Positions 21,101 to 29,719 of a stretch of DNA of 64,000 nucleotides are shown in pieces. The notes beneath the pieces are model-generated. The model saw only the letters and a program-made list of their open reading frames with translations. It did no database searches and was not told the origin of the DNA. This DNA comes from Nakaseomyces glabratus (lineage: Eukaryota > Ascomycota > Saccharomycetes > Saccharomycetales > Saccharomycetaceae): the NCBI RefSeq assembly GCF_010111755.1, contig NC_088958.1, forward strand, positions 930,001 to 994,000, written 5' to 3'. How positions within the stretch are numbered: position 1 is the stretch's first letter; each line of letters opens with the position of its first letter. The position numbers and the translations under genes are program-made.

Positions 21101-22211
21101 CAAGTACTCACCAGAGTATAATCATTCACTTTTAGCATCAATTCATTGCATAGAATCAGATAGGGAGGCGGCAGTGAAAAAAATGGATATTGTTTCAAAG
21201 GCTTTCCAATCTGTTGTTACTTCTATTTCTGTTAAAATCTCAGATATTTTGAAGGAGGAAAATAGTGTCGCACCTGCTTTGATGTTATATCTTGAACAAA
21301 AAATAAAGGAATTAGAATCGACCAATCAAGATTATCTGTCCTCGGCATACAATAGATTACTTGCTCAAATAAACCAAAGCTGGTCTGAATTCTTAGAGGA
21401 ATCTTTGGTCCAAATGGAAAGATCATTCCATGGTGCATCTCTTTCGGATGCTTTAACGGTGATTAACAATACTGCGGTATATATGAAAAATATTCAGGAC
21501 CTCTTTGAATACATTCAGAGTCAAATGAAGATTGAGAATACTAACACTTTTGACACTGTGTCCATTGTGGAGACAGGATGCACGACTTTAACACTAAGAG
21601 TATCGAAAATACTGGATAGAAAGAATGATGGGGGAAGCATTATCAGTGGGATTCAAGGAAATAATAGTCAAGAAGACATTGAGAATACAATTGCACTAAT
21701 TATCAACAGTAATTCAATGGTTGAATTTCTGATGGTATTGAACAATTATATGGGGGGAATACTAGAAAGCTCATTACAAGAATCGAAAAATATATTTGAT
21801 TGTGAAAAGGAAATATATGCGGCATATATTTTACGCGAAACTATGCCTAAATTAACTTCGTTTGTTAATGGTGCAACCAATATGTTAAATACACAATCTG
21901 CTATGAATAATGCCAGGTTTGCAGCATATAGCAAGCATAACCTTCAAAACATACTAGCAGGTTACTCTAGCAAAGATATTGGTGTAATAATCGAGAAATT
22001 CCATCAGCGTATTATTGAACAATTCAATCCCAATGGTGAGCTTAACCCTATGGAAATAGTACTATGTGATAAACTTTGGTCTTGCTTACAAGGTAATACG
22101 GTTTCGCTGTATTTAAAACTTCAGACATTAATTGAAAAAGTTTATCCCGGCGTTTCCGCGAAATTCACGAAGAATGACATTATTAGTGCATTTGAAAAGT
22201 ATAGAAAATAG
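18165..22211 (+). CDS. SEC3: Exocyst subunit Sec3
   Basis: Spatial landmark subunit of the exocyst, tethering secretory vesicles at growth sites. The 1348-aa protein (1336 in S. cerevisiae) starts with a basic, Ser-rich stretch, then the cryptic PH domain at about 75-235 (DRKAIIKYCFSKPDP through YLDEKSYS) that binds PI(4,5)P2 and Rho1/Cdc42. A long disordered acidic segment spans about 240-620. The C-terminal 700 residues are the helical exocyst rod, starting near NINDEALMEILTDIHWDVEN. Position and orientation match YER008C between NTF2 and PAC2. Confidence 0.95.
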   Translation: MKSARSPFKKFGHSRENSTDETKNGGHKRTASGHSGHKSHSRQPSGSNIPPVAGNNNTNGHKHNSSRASNSSQNSNFLADQYERDRKAIIKYCFSKPDPKTGVPPNNYITHVRIIEDSKSPNMRPPPDSKLENKKKRVLIVSSKANNTKEVQLHKARENSDKSFQIGRTWTLKELVKIEADSVVPEGFTFTMGKVYYWETNTAKERTVFLKSVVSLYIQTFEGKVPELINLDLSLFYLDEKSYSRAVITRSPSSSLPSSPLRATPNLGASHGNSGIQQLQQAAVTAPAAIPPMNKDRVLKGSNVTPINTSISNVMTMDPPMRSPNRQTSRLSNDTGGLSKSPYANNTTINDVHRNYGAPAHSIKSDRQDSLVDNSSGKFSNSELGSDKVIANSLSKNSTNDKEGNEMVSQHSRESKGFKLPSEKRWSSNLPDDDSRPDFDDSEYNKPPQNRPPDLTNPGMPEYLDKQNNSLRDRPKDNLLEDLNAVLASDDFKAPKTAMYANEDLNSSVISEDGVAPLNLAEVIPLQTKSVEALAEPIDLNESPRMTDDYPIREDVTEDMTESYLDDTKEDTTEMSFEKNDEVRYSHGYEPQIEHVYHEVSTIQEEPDLAKVPARNTDRLKKVDEVPPINVNINDEALMEILTDIHWDVENDDADTLLEKVNTNLSKTEYMFNTSLLTLSKLSNNLQPYETNVNKACDNINPTFSLFLMEMSNCSEDIDYVESQNNGLQIESANKKQLWSTLDNLLKIVSLDEETLNKLLNCPIREKNLPWIEEQLDAMCKAYNAIEGAKNNDESNLRDLEALRQRREFYERVTKLLIDRMVDELGRRFSNLHNSSTSSEQVMNILNNLLVFSPLILFCKIMSPESYEKLLELWNANSQAIHKTIWDKEFAKLDKNEIMELKANHAILMEKGTEQLLKQWKHFKTTRKTTTDEPIYGDILVSVLEMLESLQKQCIYYQNFIDLYFHISSTQNFTEAIKAKYSPEYNHSLLASIHCIESDREAAVKKMDIVSKAFQSVVTSISVKISDILKEENSVAPALMLYLEQKIKELESTNQDYLSSAYNRLLAQINQSWSEFLEESLVQMERSFHGASLSDALTVINNTAVYMKNIQDLFEYIQSQMKIENTNTFDTVSIVETGCTTLTLRVSKILDRKNDGGSIISGIQGNNSQEDIENTIALIINSNSMVEFLMVLNNYMGGILESSLQESKNIFDCEKEIYAAYILRETMPKLTSFVNGATNMLNTQSAMNNARFAAYSKHNLQNILAGYSSKDIGVIIEKFHQRIIEQFNPNGELNPMEIVLCDKLWSCLQGNTVSLYLKLQTLIEKVYPGVSAKFTKNDIISAFEKYRK

Positions 22212-22290
22212 GCATTCTAATCTAGAGATTGAATATAAATATAAATTCTAATGGCATTCTGTATGATTGTTGTTTGGTAAATAAAGGATG

Positions 22291-23808
22291 TTACATCAGG
22301 TTGACGTGAATCTTACCACCATTAGCAACACCGTAGTCACTTAAGGGAGAAAACTCTCTTGACATTGGTATTAAAACTCCAGGTGTGGACTCATATTTTA
22401 TGTCTATTTGATAATACTTCATATTAAATTCATCAGAAATTAGCCCTTTTAAGTAACGAATACTGTACTTGTCATATATTTTCATTTTAGAGTGCATTAG
22501 TTCATCGAAATAGATTATTAAGGAAATTGTTATAATATTAGTATTCAACCAGGAATGGTTTTCTACAGTTTCTATTGTATTATAGAATTTTTTGACTAAT
22601 TCTTTCATTCTTAAAGTGAAACCTTCCAATTTCAGAGCACCCTCTTTCAGCTTGCATTCCAGATAGTAGTCTGCGTCTTTTCTCATTCTTCGATCAATTA
22701 TTGTTCCGTTAATGATGTTTATATGCCTTAGTATAGCTATGAGAATGAATAGCTTGGAATCTGGAAATTGGGCATCTATTGGTGGGAGCCAGTTGAGAGA
22801 GCATCTTATTTCGCATAGACTCGGAAACATTATATTTATTTTATCTACTAGGGTCCAACTGTCTAATCGAATGTGTGTCATATTCAGGAAAGTTATGGAG
22901 TTACTTTTAATATCGCTCAACTGGATTTTGATGTCAGTAGAAGAGATATCTAATTCGGTCAGGTAAATTAATTTACTCAAGTCAATATTGGTGATGCAGT
23001 TATTAGAAACCGTTAAAGACTTAAGATTGGGAAGGATCAAATGGATATTAGCTAGGTCATTGCCGTACAGCCTATTACCACTTATATCTAGATTCTGCAC
23101 ATTTGGAAATACGGCTAGTATGTCTTGTAAATTGTTCATTGAAAGATAGCAACTTCTAATTTTCAATGTTTTCACAGTACAAAATTTTATAGTTTTGTCG
23201 AACAGAAATCGTAAAAATCTGTTTTCTGATAAGTCTAGACAGGCTACTGATTTGAAGTTATTCAAAATTTTCGCTATCTCTTTGAAATCAGTTATTAAGT
23301 TTCTGGAAAGGTCTAAGTCCTTCGTTGTTATTGGTTCTGTAGAAGGGTTATCTCCTGCGCAAAATATCTTTGCTGAGGACAAATCAATTATACCTAAACT
23401 ATTCCATCTTTTATTTATTAGATTAAGTTTATCAAATCCTAGTTGTTCGACCATCTTGGTACCAATATTAACGTTGAATTGGTCTGAGGCAGTGTTACCA
23501 TACTTCTCACAAATACCGTCATAAAAAGATCGTCTGGGATCAGCACTTACATCCACTTTTGAAACTTTAAGGAACGAACCAGACTTGGGTCTGATGGTGT
23601 TAAAGTACTGTATGCCTCCTAATTTACCATTGTGCTTACCTCTTGTATCATCATCCCACTCCACCCCATAAGCTATTTCACCGGGCCATACAGATATTTC
23701 GCCAACATATAGTATTGTACAGTTATAATCGCTATATGAGATTCTATCTCCTACCTTGAATTTTGCACACATAACCATGCCATGATAAAACCTCAGTGCT
23801 TTCACCAA
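22291..23808 (-). CDS. PAC2: Tubulin cofactor E homologue Pac2
   Basis: Tubulin-folding cofactor that handles alpha-tubulin. The 505-aa frame has an N-terminal CAP-Gly domain (GVEWDDDTRGKHNGKLGGIQYF, about residues 47-68), a central leucine-rich repeat block (LDLSRNLI, LDISGNRLYGNDL, LTELDISSTDI), and a C-terminal ubiquitin-like part. S. cerevisiae Pac2 begins only a few residues before the first GDR motif, so the true start may be Met13 (23772) rather than the ATG at 23808. Convergent with SEC3, 79 bp apart. Matches YER007W. TMA20, next in S. cerevisiae, is absent here. Confidence 0.93.
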   Translation of the reverse strand: MVKALRFYHGMVMCAKFKVGDRISYSDYNCTILYVGEISVWPGEIAYGVEWDDDTRGKHNGKLGGIQYFNTIRPKSGSFLKVSKVDVSADPRRSFYDGICEKYGNTASDQFNVNIGTKMVEQLGFDKLNLINKRWNSLGIIDLSSAKIFCAGDNPSTEPITTKDLDLSRNLITDFKEIAKILNNFKSVACLDLSENRFLRFLFDKTIKFCTVKTLKIRSCYLSMNNLQDILAVFPNVQNLDISGNRLYGNDLANIHLILPNLKSLTVSNNCITNIDLSKLIYLTELDISSTDIKIQLSDIKSNSITFLNMTHIRLDSWTLVDKINIMFPSLCEIRCSLNWLPPIDAQFPDSKLFILIAILRHINIINGTIIDRRMRKDADYYLECKLKEGALKLEGFTLRMKELVKKFYNTIETVENHSWLNTNIITISLIIYFDELMHSKMKIYDKYSIRYLKGLISDEFNMKYYQIDIKYESTPGVLIPMSREFSPLSDYGVANGGKIHVNLM

Positions 23809-24137
23809 TTTTATGTGAATTTATTTACTCTATCTCATTGAGTTATATCAAAAGAACTAAGGTACAATTTCTAAGATTCCCATCGCTTTGAAAAATAGCA
23901 GTTGGTAAATTGTTCACAAGCATTAAGTGGTGATCATTGAAAAATAATTTAATGTACAGAGTTATATGTTGGGTAAAGATAATAAAATTATAGACTTTAT
24001 TATGACTATTGAATAGTCATGTATGTATCTGAAGTCAGATAGTTGAGGAATATTGCAGTTAAACTGATGCATAAAAATCTATCAGAATTATGATGTTGTA
24101 GTGGAAGAGTATGATATAAAATAATTGTATATCAAAT
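23809..24137. other. Intergenic PAC2-NUG1
   Basis: About 330 bp, AT-rich. S. cerevisiae carries TMA20 at this place; the gap is too short for it and no fragment is recognised, so the gene has moved or been lost from this locus. Confidence 0.5.
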
Positions 24138-25697
24138 TTAATCTTGCATGGCTTGATCCTTACTGTCTTGGATTGCATTATCCAGAGTGCTGAATAATCC
24201 GTCCAGATCAAACTCCTTAGACCAGTCTGACACAATAGTAGTTTGCTCAGATTTAGCTGGTGCTGGTTGTGCACCAGATGATATGGTACTCTCTTGCACG
24301 GAAGGCTCGATCGTATTATTCTTCGATGCTTTTGGTAAGACCCAACCAAGAATCTTACCATCCCTCCAATCATTTAGCACAGAAATACCAGCACTACTTA
24401 GGTTTGGAACACCACCTTTTCCAAGTCTACCTCTCTTCCTGGCAACGTGGATTAAGAAATGTTTAGTGAATGTCTCTGGATCACCAGATGGGATTGGTGG
24501 AAGTTCATAGAATTTCTTAAAGTTTTCAGTCATTTCATCAGAGCCTGCGATTCTTTTAACTAGTTTTAAAATAGCCGGATAAGGGTCAATTTCGTACTTT
24601 GGTGGGAGGGCATTAAGCAGTGCAAGTTCGGCTTCTTGTTCAACTTTAGACATTGATCGATTTTCTCCAGGGAAACATATACCAGGTGAATCCAAAATTT
24701 TCAACTTGTTGTCTACTTTGACTTCCCTTAGTGAAGTTGTAACACCAGCTTGATTTCCTACTGGACATGCTTTACTTGTGCCACCTCTATGAGATAGAAG
24801 ACTGTTTATGACAGAGGATTTACCAACATTTGGATAACCAATTACACCAACCACAATAGATCTCTTAAGTTTGCTATTGTTAGCATATGTTTTTAGCGCA
24901 TCCATTAAAGCATTGGCAGTAGCTGATTGAGTTAGTTTCTTGTTGAAAGTGCTTTTGTTTGTGGCGCCTGGAGCAGCTCTAAGAGGAATAGTTGGAAAAC
25001 TCGATTTAAGGACATTCATCCATTGTTCCAAAACATGTGGTGGAACAAGGTCAATTTTGTTCAAGATTAAAAGCAATCTTTTACCTTGACTTTGGAGAAC
25101 AGCTTGTTCGACTCTTCTAGACCTGCTACCCTCAGGATCTCTGGCATCCAAGACATATAATATAACATCAGAAGCATCAACTACAGTTTTAAAGATTTTG
25201 TCGTAAGCCTTTCTCGATTTCTCTAGCTCTGAGTCGTTATCATTGTCAGCATCTGTGTAGAAGTCAATATCATAATCGATAACATCAACTGGTTGAGACT
25301 GAAGTTCTTCTGAATAAGGATGACCATCGTACTCTTCAGCGGCAGCCTGTGCAGATTCTACAAGAGCAGATAAGCCGTTAGAGTCATCTTCATCATCATC
25401 CATCATCTCTTCAGTAACACCAGCTTCCATGGCAGCTCTCTTGGCTTCAAGTCTTTGCTGCTTAGCTAACTCTCTTTCTTCCATTTCTCTCATCTTTTTT
25501 GCCTCGATTTCTTCTAGAATTTGGGCTTTATATGGAAAACTAGCTGGGATGCCGGGATCTTTCTTACTTCTTGATTTCCATGTTATGTCTTTTTTAGCCA
25601 TCTTTTTCTCCTTTCTTCTCTGAGCAGTAGCCTTCTTCTTGATCCCCTCTCTCATACGAGTGGAGGTTCTCTTAGATGTCTTCTTTCTAACTCTCAT
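24138..25697 (-). CDS. NUG1: Nucleolar GTPase Nug1 (60S subunit assembly and export)
   Basis: GTPase of pre-60S ribosome maturation. 519 aa against 520 in S. cerevisiae. The N-terminus is very basic (MRVRKKTSKRTSTRMREGIKK), typical of the GN3L/Grn1 domain, followed by a coiled coil rich in Glu/Arg. The G motifs are circularly permuted, a hallmark of this family: NKID near 212, then GYPNVGKSS near 285 and DSPGI near 334. The upstream region has two PAC boxes, an RRPE-like stretch and a Reb1 site, matching a ribosome-biogenesis gene. Corresponds to YER006W. Confidence 0.96.
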   Translation of the reverse strand: MRVRKKTSKRTSTRMREGIKKKATAQRRKEKKMAKKDITWKSRSKKDPGIPASFPYKAQILEEIEAKKMREMEERELAKQQRLEAKRAAMEAGVTEEMMDDDEDDSNGLSALVESAQAAAEEYDGHPYSEELQSQPVDVIDYDIDFYTDADNDNDSELEKSRKAYDKIFKTVVDASDVILYVLDARDPEGSRSRRVEQAVLQSQGKRLLLILNKIDLVPPHVLEQWMNVLKSSFPTIPLRAAPGATNKSTFNKKLTQSATANALMDALKTYANNSKLKRSIVVGVIGYPNVGKSSVINSLLSHRGGTSKACPVGNQAGVTTSLREVKVDNKLKILDSPGICFPGENRSMSKVEQEAELALLNALPPKYEIDPYPAILKLVKRIAGSDEMTENFKKFYELPPIPSGDPETFTKHFLIHVARKRGRLGKGGVPNLSSAGISVLNDWRDGKILGWVLPKASKNNTIEPSVQESTISSGAQPAPAKSEQTTIVSDWSKEFDLDGLFSTLDNAIQDSKDQAMQD

Positions 25698-25807
25698 TTC
25701 TCAAATTCGTTGGTATGTTGTTTTCTTTGTATTATGAGCTAGAAATACTGCATTAAAGAATCATATTAGTGAGAAAACATTTCTTAAATAAATATTGTGC
25801 TACTCAT

Positions 25808-25828
25808 CTCATCGCAAAAGCTCATCGC
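25808..25828 (-). promoter_or_regulatory. Twin PAC boxes upstream of NUG1
   Basis: GCGATGAG occurs twice on the minus strand (25808-25815 and 25821-25828), followed at 25829-25842 by an RRPE-like ATTTTTGAAAAA run. PAC plus RRPE is the standard pair of ribosome-biogenesis promoters (Dot6/Tod6 and Stb3). About 110-130 bp from the NUG1 start. Confidence 0.7.
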
Positions 25829-25870
25829 AAATTTTTGAAAAACTTTCGGGATGTGAAATTTTTCACTTTG

Positions 25871-25878
25871 TTACCCGG
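25871..25878 (+). promoter_or_regulatory. Reb1 site upstream of NUG1
   Basis: TTACCCGG matches the general regulatory factor Reb1 consensus. It lies about 175 bp upstream of NUG1, near the PAC pair; likely sets a nucleosome-free region. Confidence 0.6.
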
Positions 25879-26029
25879 AGGCTTACCTGAAAGTGGTTAA
25901 CACGCTTGTCAATATGGTTAACCAGCCGAAGTGTGAAAGATTTATGTAAATTTTTCCACATGCAATAATTGTTAAAAATATCTATATTTCTCGAAACAAT
26001 AGTAAATAATATATACCTGCCTTCAGTCC

Positions 26030-27934
26030 TTACTCTGTAAACCTTTCATCTTTGAATTTGCCAAAGTCCGAAATAGAAAACGCTGTTCTGGTTGCCGTGC
26101 CTGGCACACTTGGCGACGATAAATGAGAACTACTTGGTGACTTTCCTGTCTTATATATTTCCCTCTCTAAACGCCTTGATGAGGAGCCGGTTCTAGAATA
26201 ACTTGGTGAGGGATTCATCTCAAATTGTTCTCTGAATGCTCTACCGTTTGGAAGCCCTTCTTCTAATTGCGATAACTTATCCTCAAATGCCGGCGCACCT
26301 CTAAAAAGTGACTTTACACTTGATATAAATTCACTATTGTATTCAAGTATTTTACTGGAATTAATCAACCTTCGCAGTTTATTTTTGAAGACAAAGGCAT
26401 ATAGCAAAACAATAACCATCAAAAATAGGAAAATGCTTCTCAGGAAGTGCGAACTCTTACTATGGTAGAAGGATGAGTTTCCAATTAAACCACCTGGAGA
26501 AAATGTCTTACCAAGTTTTTCCATTTCCAGGGAACTTGGTAACACACCTGCCGTTATACTCTTACTTCCCGCAGTAATAGTGGAAGTTGCATAGAGAAGG
26601 ATTCTTCCTAATGTCCATGAAAGTTCTCTTTCATTTATTCTTTCAAGACTTTGAAATATTGGAGTCTCTTCTTCAATTTCCTGTGATAGTTCCTTCTCAA
26701 AACCAAGCCGCGGCAATTCAAAACCTTCGTGTAATATATTTAGTACCCAATTAGCCTTAAAGCAAGCGTCTTTAAGTAAATTCTGTGGCATCCCGTTGAA
26801 AGCACCATTATCTGATTTATTCTTTAGTGTTTGCCAATCACTATTACAGAATTTTATTACTTGTTCGTTGAATTCCTGAAAATTATACTCTCCGCCTAGC
26901 TTGAAAACATCGTTAGCAGTATACCAGTATTCAGATGTACCAATAAATCTGTCCTTCTTAAAGTCAATATGTGGAGCATGAATACCGTTAAATAGGCATG
27001 GTTCGTCTGAACAAGGTATATTCTTTAATAAAAGAGGGTAAATGGATTTTGAACACTGCTCGTAGTTTCCTGATCCTAAAATTTGGAACTCTTTATCTTT
27101 GAACTCAAATTTGATTTTGGCGCCTTTTGGAGTACAAGGATCAGTCAATTTTCTTGTTGTAAAATCATCGTCATCGTATTTGTTTGTATTTTCTGGAAGT
27201 GCATTAACTAGCTGTGCAAAATATCTATTTCTAGCCTGGTTAGCACCAAATCCTAGCCATGTGCTAACAAAAACATTCCATTCTTGAACATCACCATTAA
27301 CATTCTTCAGGTAAACTGTTGCTATATCTTCCTTGTGTTTCGCAATATCGTCAGCACTGCTCGGTACAAATGCTATTTGCGTCGACGCTCCTCCCATATC
27401 CATGAACCCAAATGTGAAATGTGAGTTCGCATTTACTTCGTATTCATTAAACTTACCAAGCAAATAATTTAAGCTTAGCCAGCCATATAATCCTTCTGTC
27501 TCGCCATCAATGACTTGAACTTGGTAATCGCAATCTTCTAGCAAGAAGTCTGTATGTTTCGTTATACCATTACATATCTCATGTAAAATTTTTGTTCTTT
27601 TATCTTCCGGAATCAATCTTAATCCTGCAGTTCCTTGAATAAAAACAGGAGTTTCTTTCCTTTTATTCTCTGGTATTATATCCTCAGCAAACTCTAGTAA
27701 TGATTTGATGTGTTTTTTAAAGGCTTTGCCTGGTTTGTGTTCAAAACTGGAGAGACCCGGAGATATTTTCTTTGTCCATGATGGATCTTGCCTTATTTCA
27801 GGAACCGATCTTAATAAGGCAGGAGTACTATTCTCACTTTCTCGAAGAACGTTTGGATCATCCCATTCATACACATGTACACGCGATCCCGATGAGCCCG
27901 CATCAATCACAATACCGTACTGTTTAGATGCCAT
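26030..27934 (-). CDS. YND1: Golgi apyrase Ynd1 (GDA1/CD39 family)
   Basis: Hydrolyses nucleoside tri- and diphosphates in the Golgi lumen, feeding nucleotide-sugar exchange for glycosylation. The 634-aa protein (630 in S. cerevisiae) shows apyrase conserved regions in order: DAGSSGSRVHVYEW at about 11, GTAGLRL near 99, ETEGLYGWLSLNYL near 145, and DMGGASTQIAF near 178. A single hydrophobic segment near 500 (SIFLFLMVIVLLYAFVF) anchors it, leaving a Ser-rich C-terminal tail on the cytosolic side. There is no N-terminal signal peptide, as in Ynd1. Matches YER005W between NUG1 and FMP52. Confidence 0.95.
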   Translation of the reverse strand: MASKQYGIVIDAGSSGSRVHVYEWDDPNVLRESENSTPALLRSVPEIRQDPSWTKKISPGLSSFEHKPGKAFKKHIKSLLEFAEDIIPENKRKETPVFIQGTAGLRLIPEDKRTKILHEICNGITKHTDFLLEDCDYQVQVIDGETEGLYGWLSLNYLLGKFNEYEVNANSHFTFGFMDMGGASTQIAFVPSSADDIAKHKEDIATVYLKNVNGDVQEWNVFVSTWLGFGANQARNRYFAQLVNALPENTNKYDDDDFTTRKLTDPCTPKGAKIKFEFKDKEFQILGSGNYEQCSKSIYPLLLKNIPCSDEPCLFNGIHAPHIDFKKDRFIGTSEYWYTANDVFKLGGEYNFQEFNEQVIKFCNSDWQTLKNKSDNGAFNGMPQNLLKDACFKANWVLNILHEGFELPRLGFEKELSQEIEEETPIFQSLERINERELSWTLGRILLYATSTITAGSKSITAGVLPSSLEMEKLGKTFSPGGLIGNSSFYHSKSSHFLRSIFLFLMVIVLLYAFVFKNKLRRLINSSKILEYNSEFISSVKSLFRGAPAFEDKLSQLEEGLPNGRAFREQFEMNPSPSYSRTGSSSRRLEREIYKTGKSPSSSHLSSPSVPGTATRTAFSISDFGKFKDERFTE

Positions 27935-28336
27935 TTCTAGAGTATAATGCCTTAATGTTGTTATCGGGGACTCAATTCTTTATTGCAGTTCCTAAACAAA
28001 CACGATTAATAAGGTTAACCTTATAAGAGCAGTAAGAAATTCTACAGAATTACTTTATCATTGTTTTTGTCAGCTAACTTATCTTGCAAAAAATGTTGCC
28101 GAATGTCAACTTGAAGATGAAAATGTTGTCTTAGTTGGGGGATTGGCAGTATGTCAATAGACAAATCTAGCATCCAATAAGTCAATGATTGTTATAAAAT
28201 ATTTTGCATAGATCAAAAATATTATGAAGTATAGAATATAAATATTAGTTTCGTAACTATTTCGTTCATGTGGTACTAATGGGGATCTGATCCAAAATTG
28301 CATATATCAATGAGAATTATACATTAGGGATTTCAC
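27935..28336. other. Intergenic YND1-FMP52
   Basis: About 400 bp, AT-rich, YND1 promoter and FMP52 3' region. Nothing else recognised. Confidence 0.5.
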
Positions 28337-29038
28337 TTAGGAATTATTTTTGAAGTTGTCTACTAACTCCAAAATTTCAGAACTTCCTACATACCTTACT
28401 GTAGGTGATTCGGTGTTCTTCTCAGCTTCCTGTAGAGCGGCCTGCACACCTGCAATCCCTACTTCTTCTCCTTGAACTGGGTATCCCATAATGCTTTGCA
28501 ACCTTGACCTGTAAAAGCAATTACCAATCTTTACAAAGAGGTCATTACCAAACCCTTTATGGTGATCTCTTCTATCTCCTAAAAGGGCGCTGGGACGCAA
28601 AATGATCGTATGTTTGAAATTTAATGCAATGATATCTTCCTCAATTTCACCTTTCATTCTAAGGTAAGGCATCCACGAATTCTTGTTAGCACCAGTTGAA
28701 GATACGAGGACAATGGTTTCACAACCATTTGCCTTACTTGCTTTGGCTAATTCAAGATTAAGATCATGATCAATTTGATATTGCTTATCAAATCCACCAG
28801 CTGCCGCTCTGGTTGTAGCCAATGAGGTAAATAAAAACTTAAAATTTTCCTTTGGTAAAAGGCTTGCCCAACTACTTGAATCTTTATCAACAATTTGTTC
28901 ACAATCGGCAACGTAAGGTAATGATCTTCTACTAATAGAGTATACCTTTTCGAACGCTTGTGAAGCGACAGCAGACTTCAAAAGATGTTCACCACATAGG
29001 CCAGTAGCACCTAATACAACGGCTGTTTGTTTACTCAT
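28337..29038 (-). CDS. FMP52: Mitochondrial SDR-like protein Fmp52
   Basis: NAD(P)-binding Rossmann protein of the mitochondrial outer membrane; substrate unknown. At 233 aa it is close to S. cerevisiae Fmp52 (231 aa). The N-terminus VVLGATGLCGEHLL is the dinucleotide-binding loop (GxxGxxG), and VLVSSTGAN plus ILRPSALLG match the TIP30/HTATIP2-like atypical SDR group. Corresponds to YER004W. It is the last gene of the chromosome V-like block before the candidate centromere. Confidence 0.93.
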   Translation of the reverse strand: MSKQTAVVLGATGLCGEHLLKSAVASQAFEKVYSISRRSLPYVADCEQIVDKDSSSWASLLPKENFKFLFTSLATTRAAAGGFDKQYQIDHDLNLELAKASKANGCETIVLVSSTGANKNSWMPYLRMKGEIEEDIIALNFKHTIILRPSALLGDRRDHHKGFGNDLFVKIGNCFYRSRLQSIMGYPVQGEEVGIAGVQAALQEAEKNTESPTVRYVGSSEILELVDNFKNNS

Positions 29039-29719
29039 TTGGATAGAATTATTGTATATTTACCTGATCATTCAAATGTACAACTATTACTATAATTAAT
29101 TATTTGCACTAAAATATATCATATCTTCAATTTGTGTTTGTGCAACTGCAAAACAAAAAAATGCTTGCCACCAATAAATAAAAAATCAAAAAACGCGTAA
29201 CTAATGATGCAATTTTTGTTTTGTACACTAAGATTCTATTTCGGAACTCTTACCCATGTCATTATTTACTTTATTTTCATTATTGTAATTTTTTAAGCTT
29301 TTATTATGAATTATTTAAATGCAATTGTTTTTGATCATGTGACAGACATCACTGAAAGATGTGCTCTGCGTTATTAGTCAGATTGAAATATACATTTTCA
29401 TGTAGATATGATGTTCTTACTTTAAATGTTGTTCCATTTGCTAGCTTAAATAGACGATATTATAAATTTAAGTATTCACTAAAAATCTGACCCATTAATG
29501 TTAGAATTAGTATTATTTTTATGTGATATTACATTTTTATATTTTGGATTTCAACCAATGCTCTGCGATATGATTCAACAGAATAATTTGTACAAGCTAC
29601 TTTAATTCATATATACTAATAGATTCACTATGTATTTTCTAGAGGGAATAATTTAAGAAGAATCGTATGCGTAATATCATTAAACAATTATTTATTTGAG
29701 ACAAATTTTGAATACAGAA
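29039..29719. other. AT-rich interval carrying the candidate centromere
   Basis: About 680 bp between FMP52 and SOK1, among the most AT-rich parts of the window. Contains the CDEI-II-III array at 29232-29343; otherwise no gene or repeat. Confidence 0.6.
29232..29343 (-). other. Candidate point centromere (CDEI-CDEII-CDEIII)
   Basis: On the minus strand CDEI is GTCACATG (29336-29343), an exact fit to RTCACRTG bound by Cbf1. CDEII is 79 bp (29257-29335) and about 85% A+T. CDEIII (29232-29256) carries the invariant core TTCCGAAA (29239-29246) and the flanking TG at the expected place, though its left part is otherwise divergent from the S. cerevisiae consensus. Total length is 112 bp, as in yeast point centromeres. 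Gene order independently supports it: the genes on both sides are centromere-proximal in S. cerevisiae. Confidence 0.82.

Larger units (their letters stand above)
25698..26029. other. NUG1 promoter
   Basis: About 330 bp, containing two PAC boxes, an RRPE-like A/T run and a Reb1 site (listed separately); the distal part is YND1 3' region. Confidence 0.7.
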
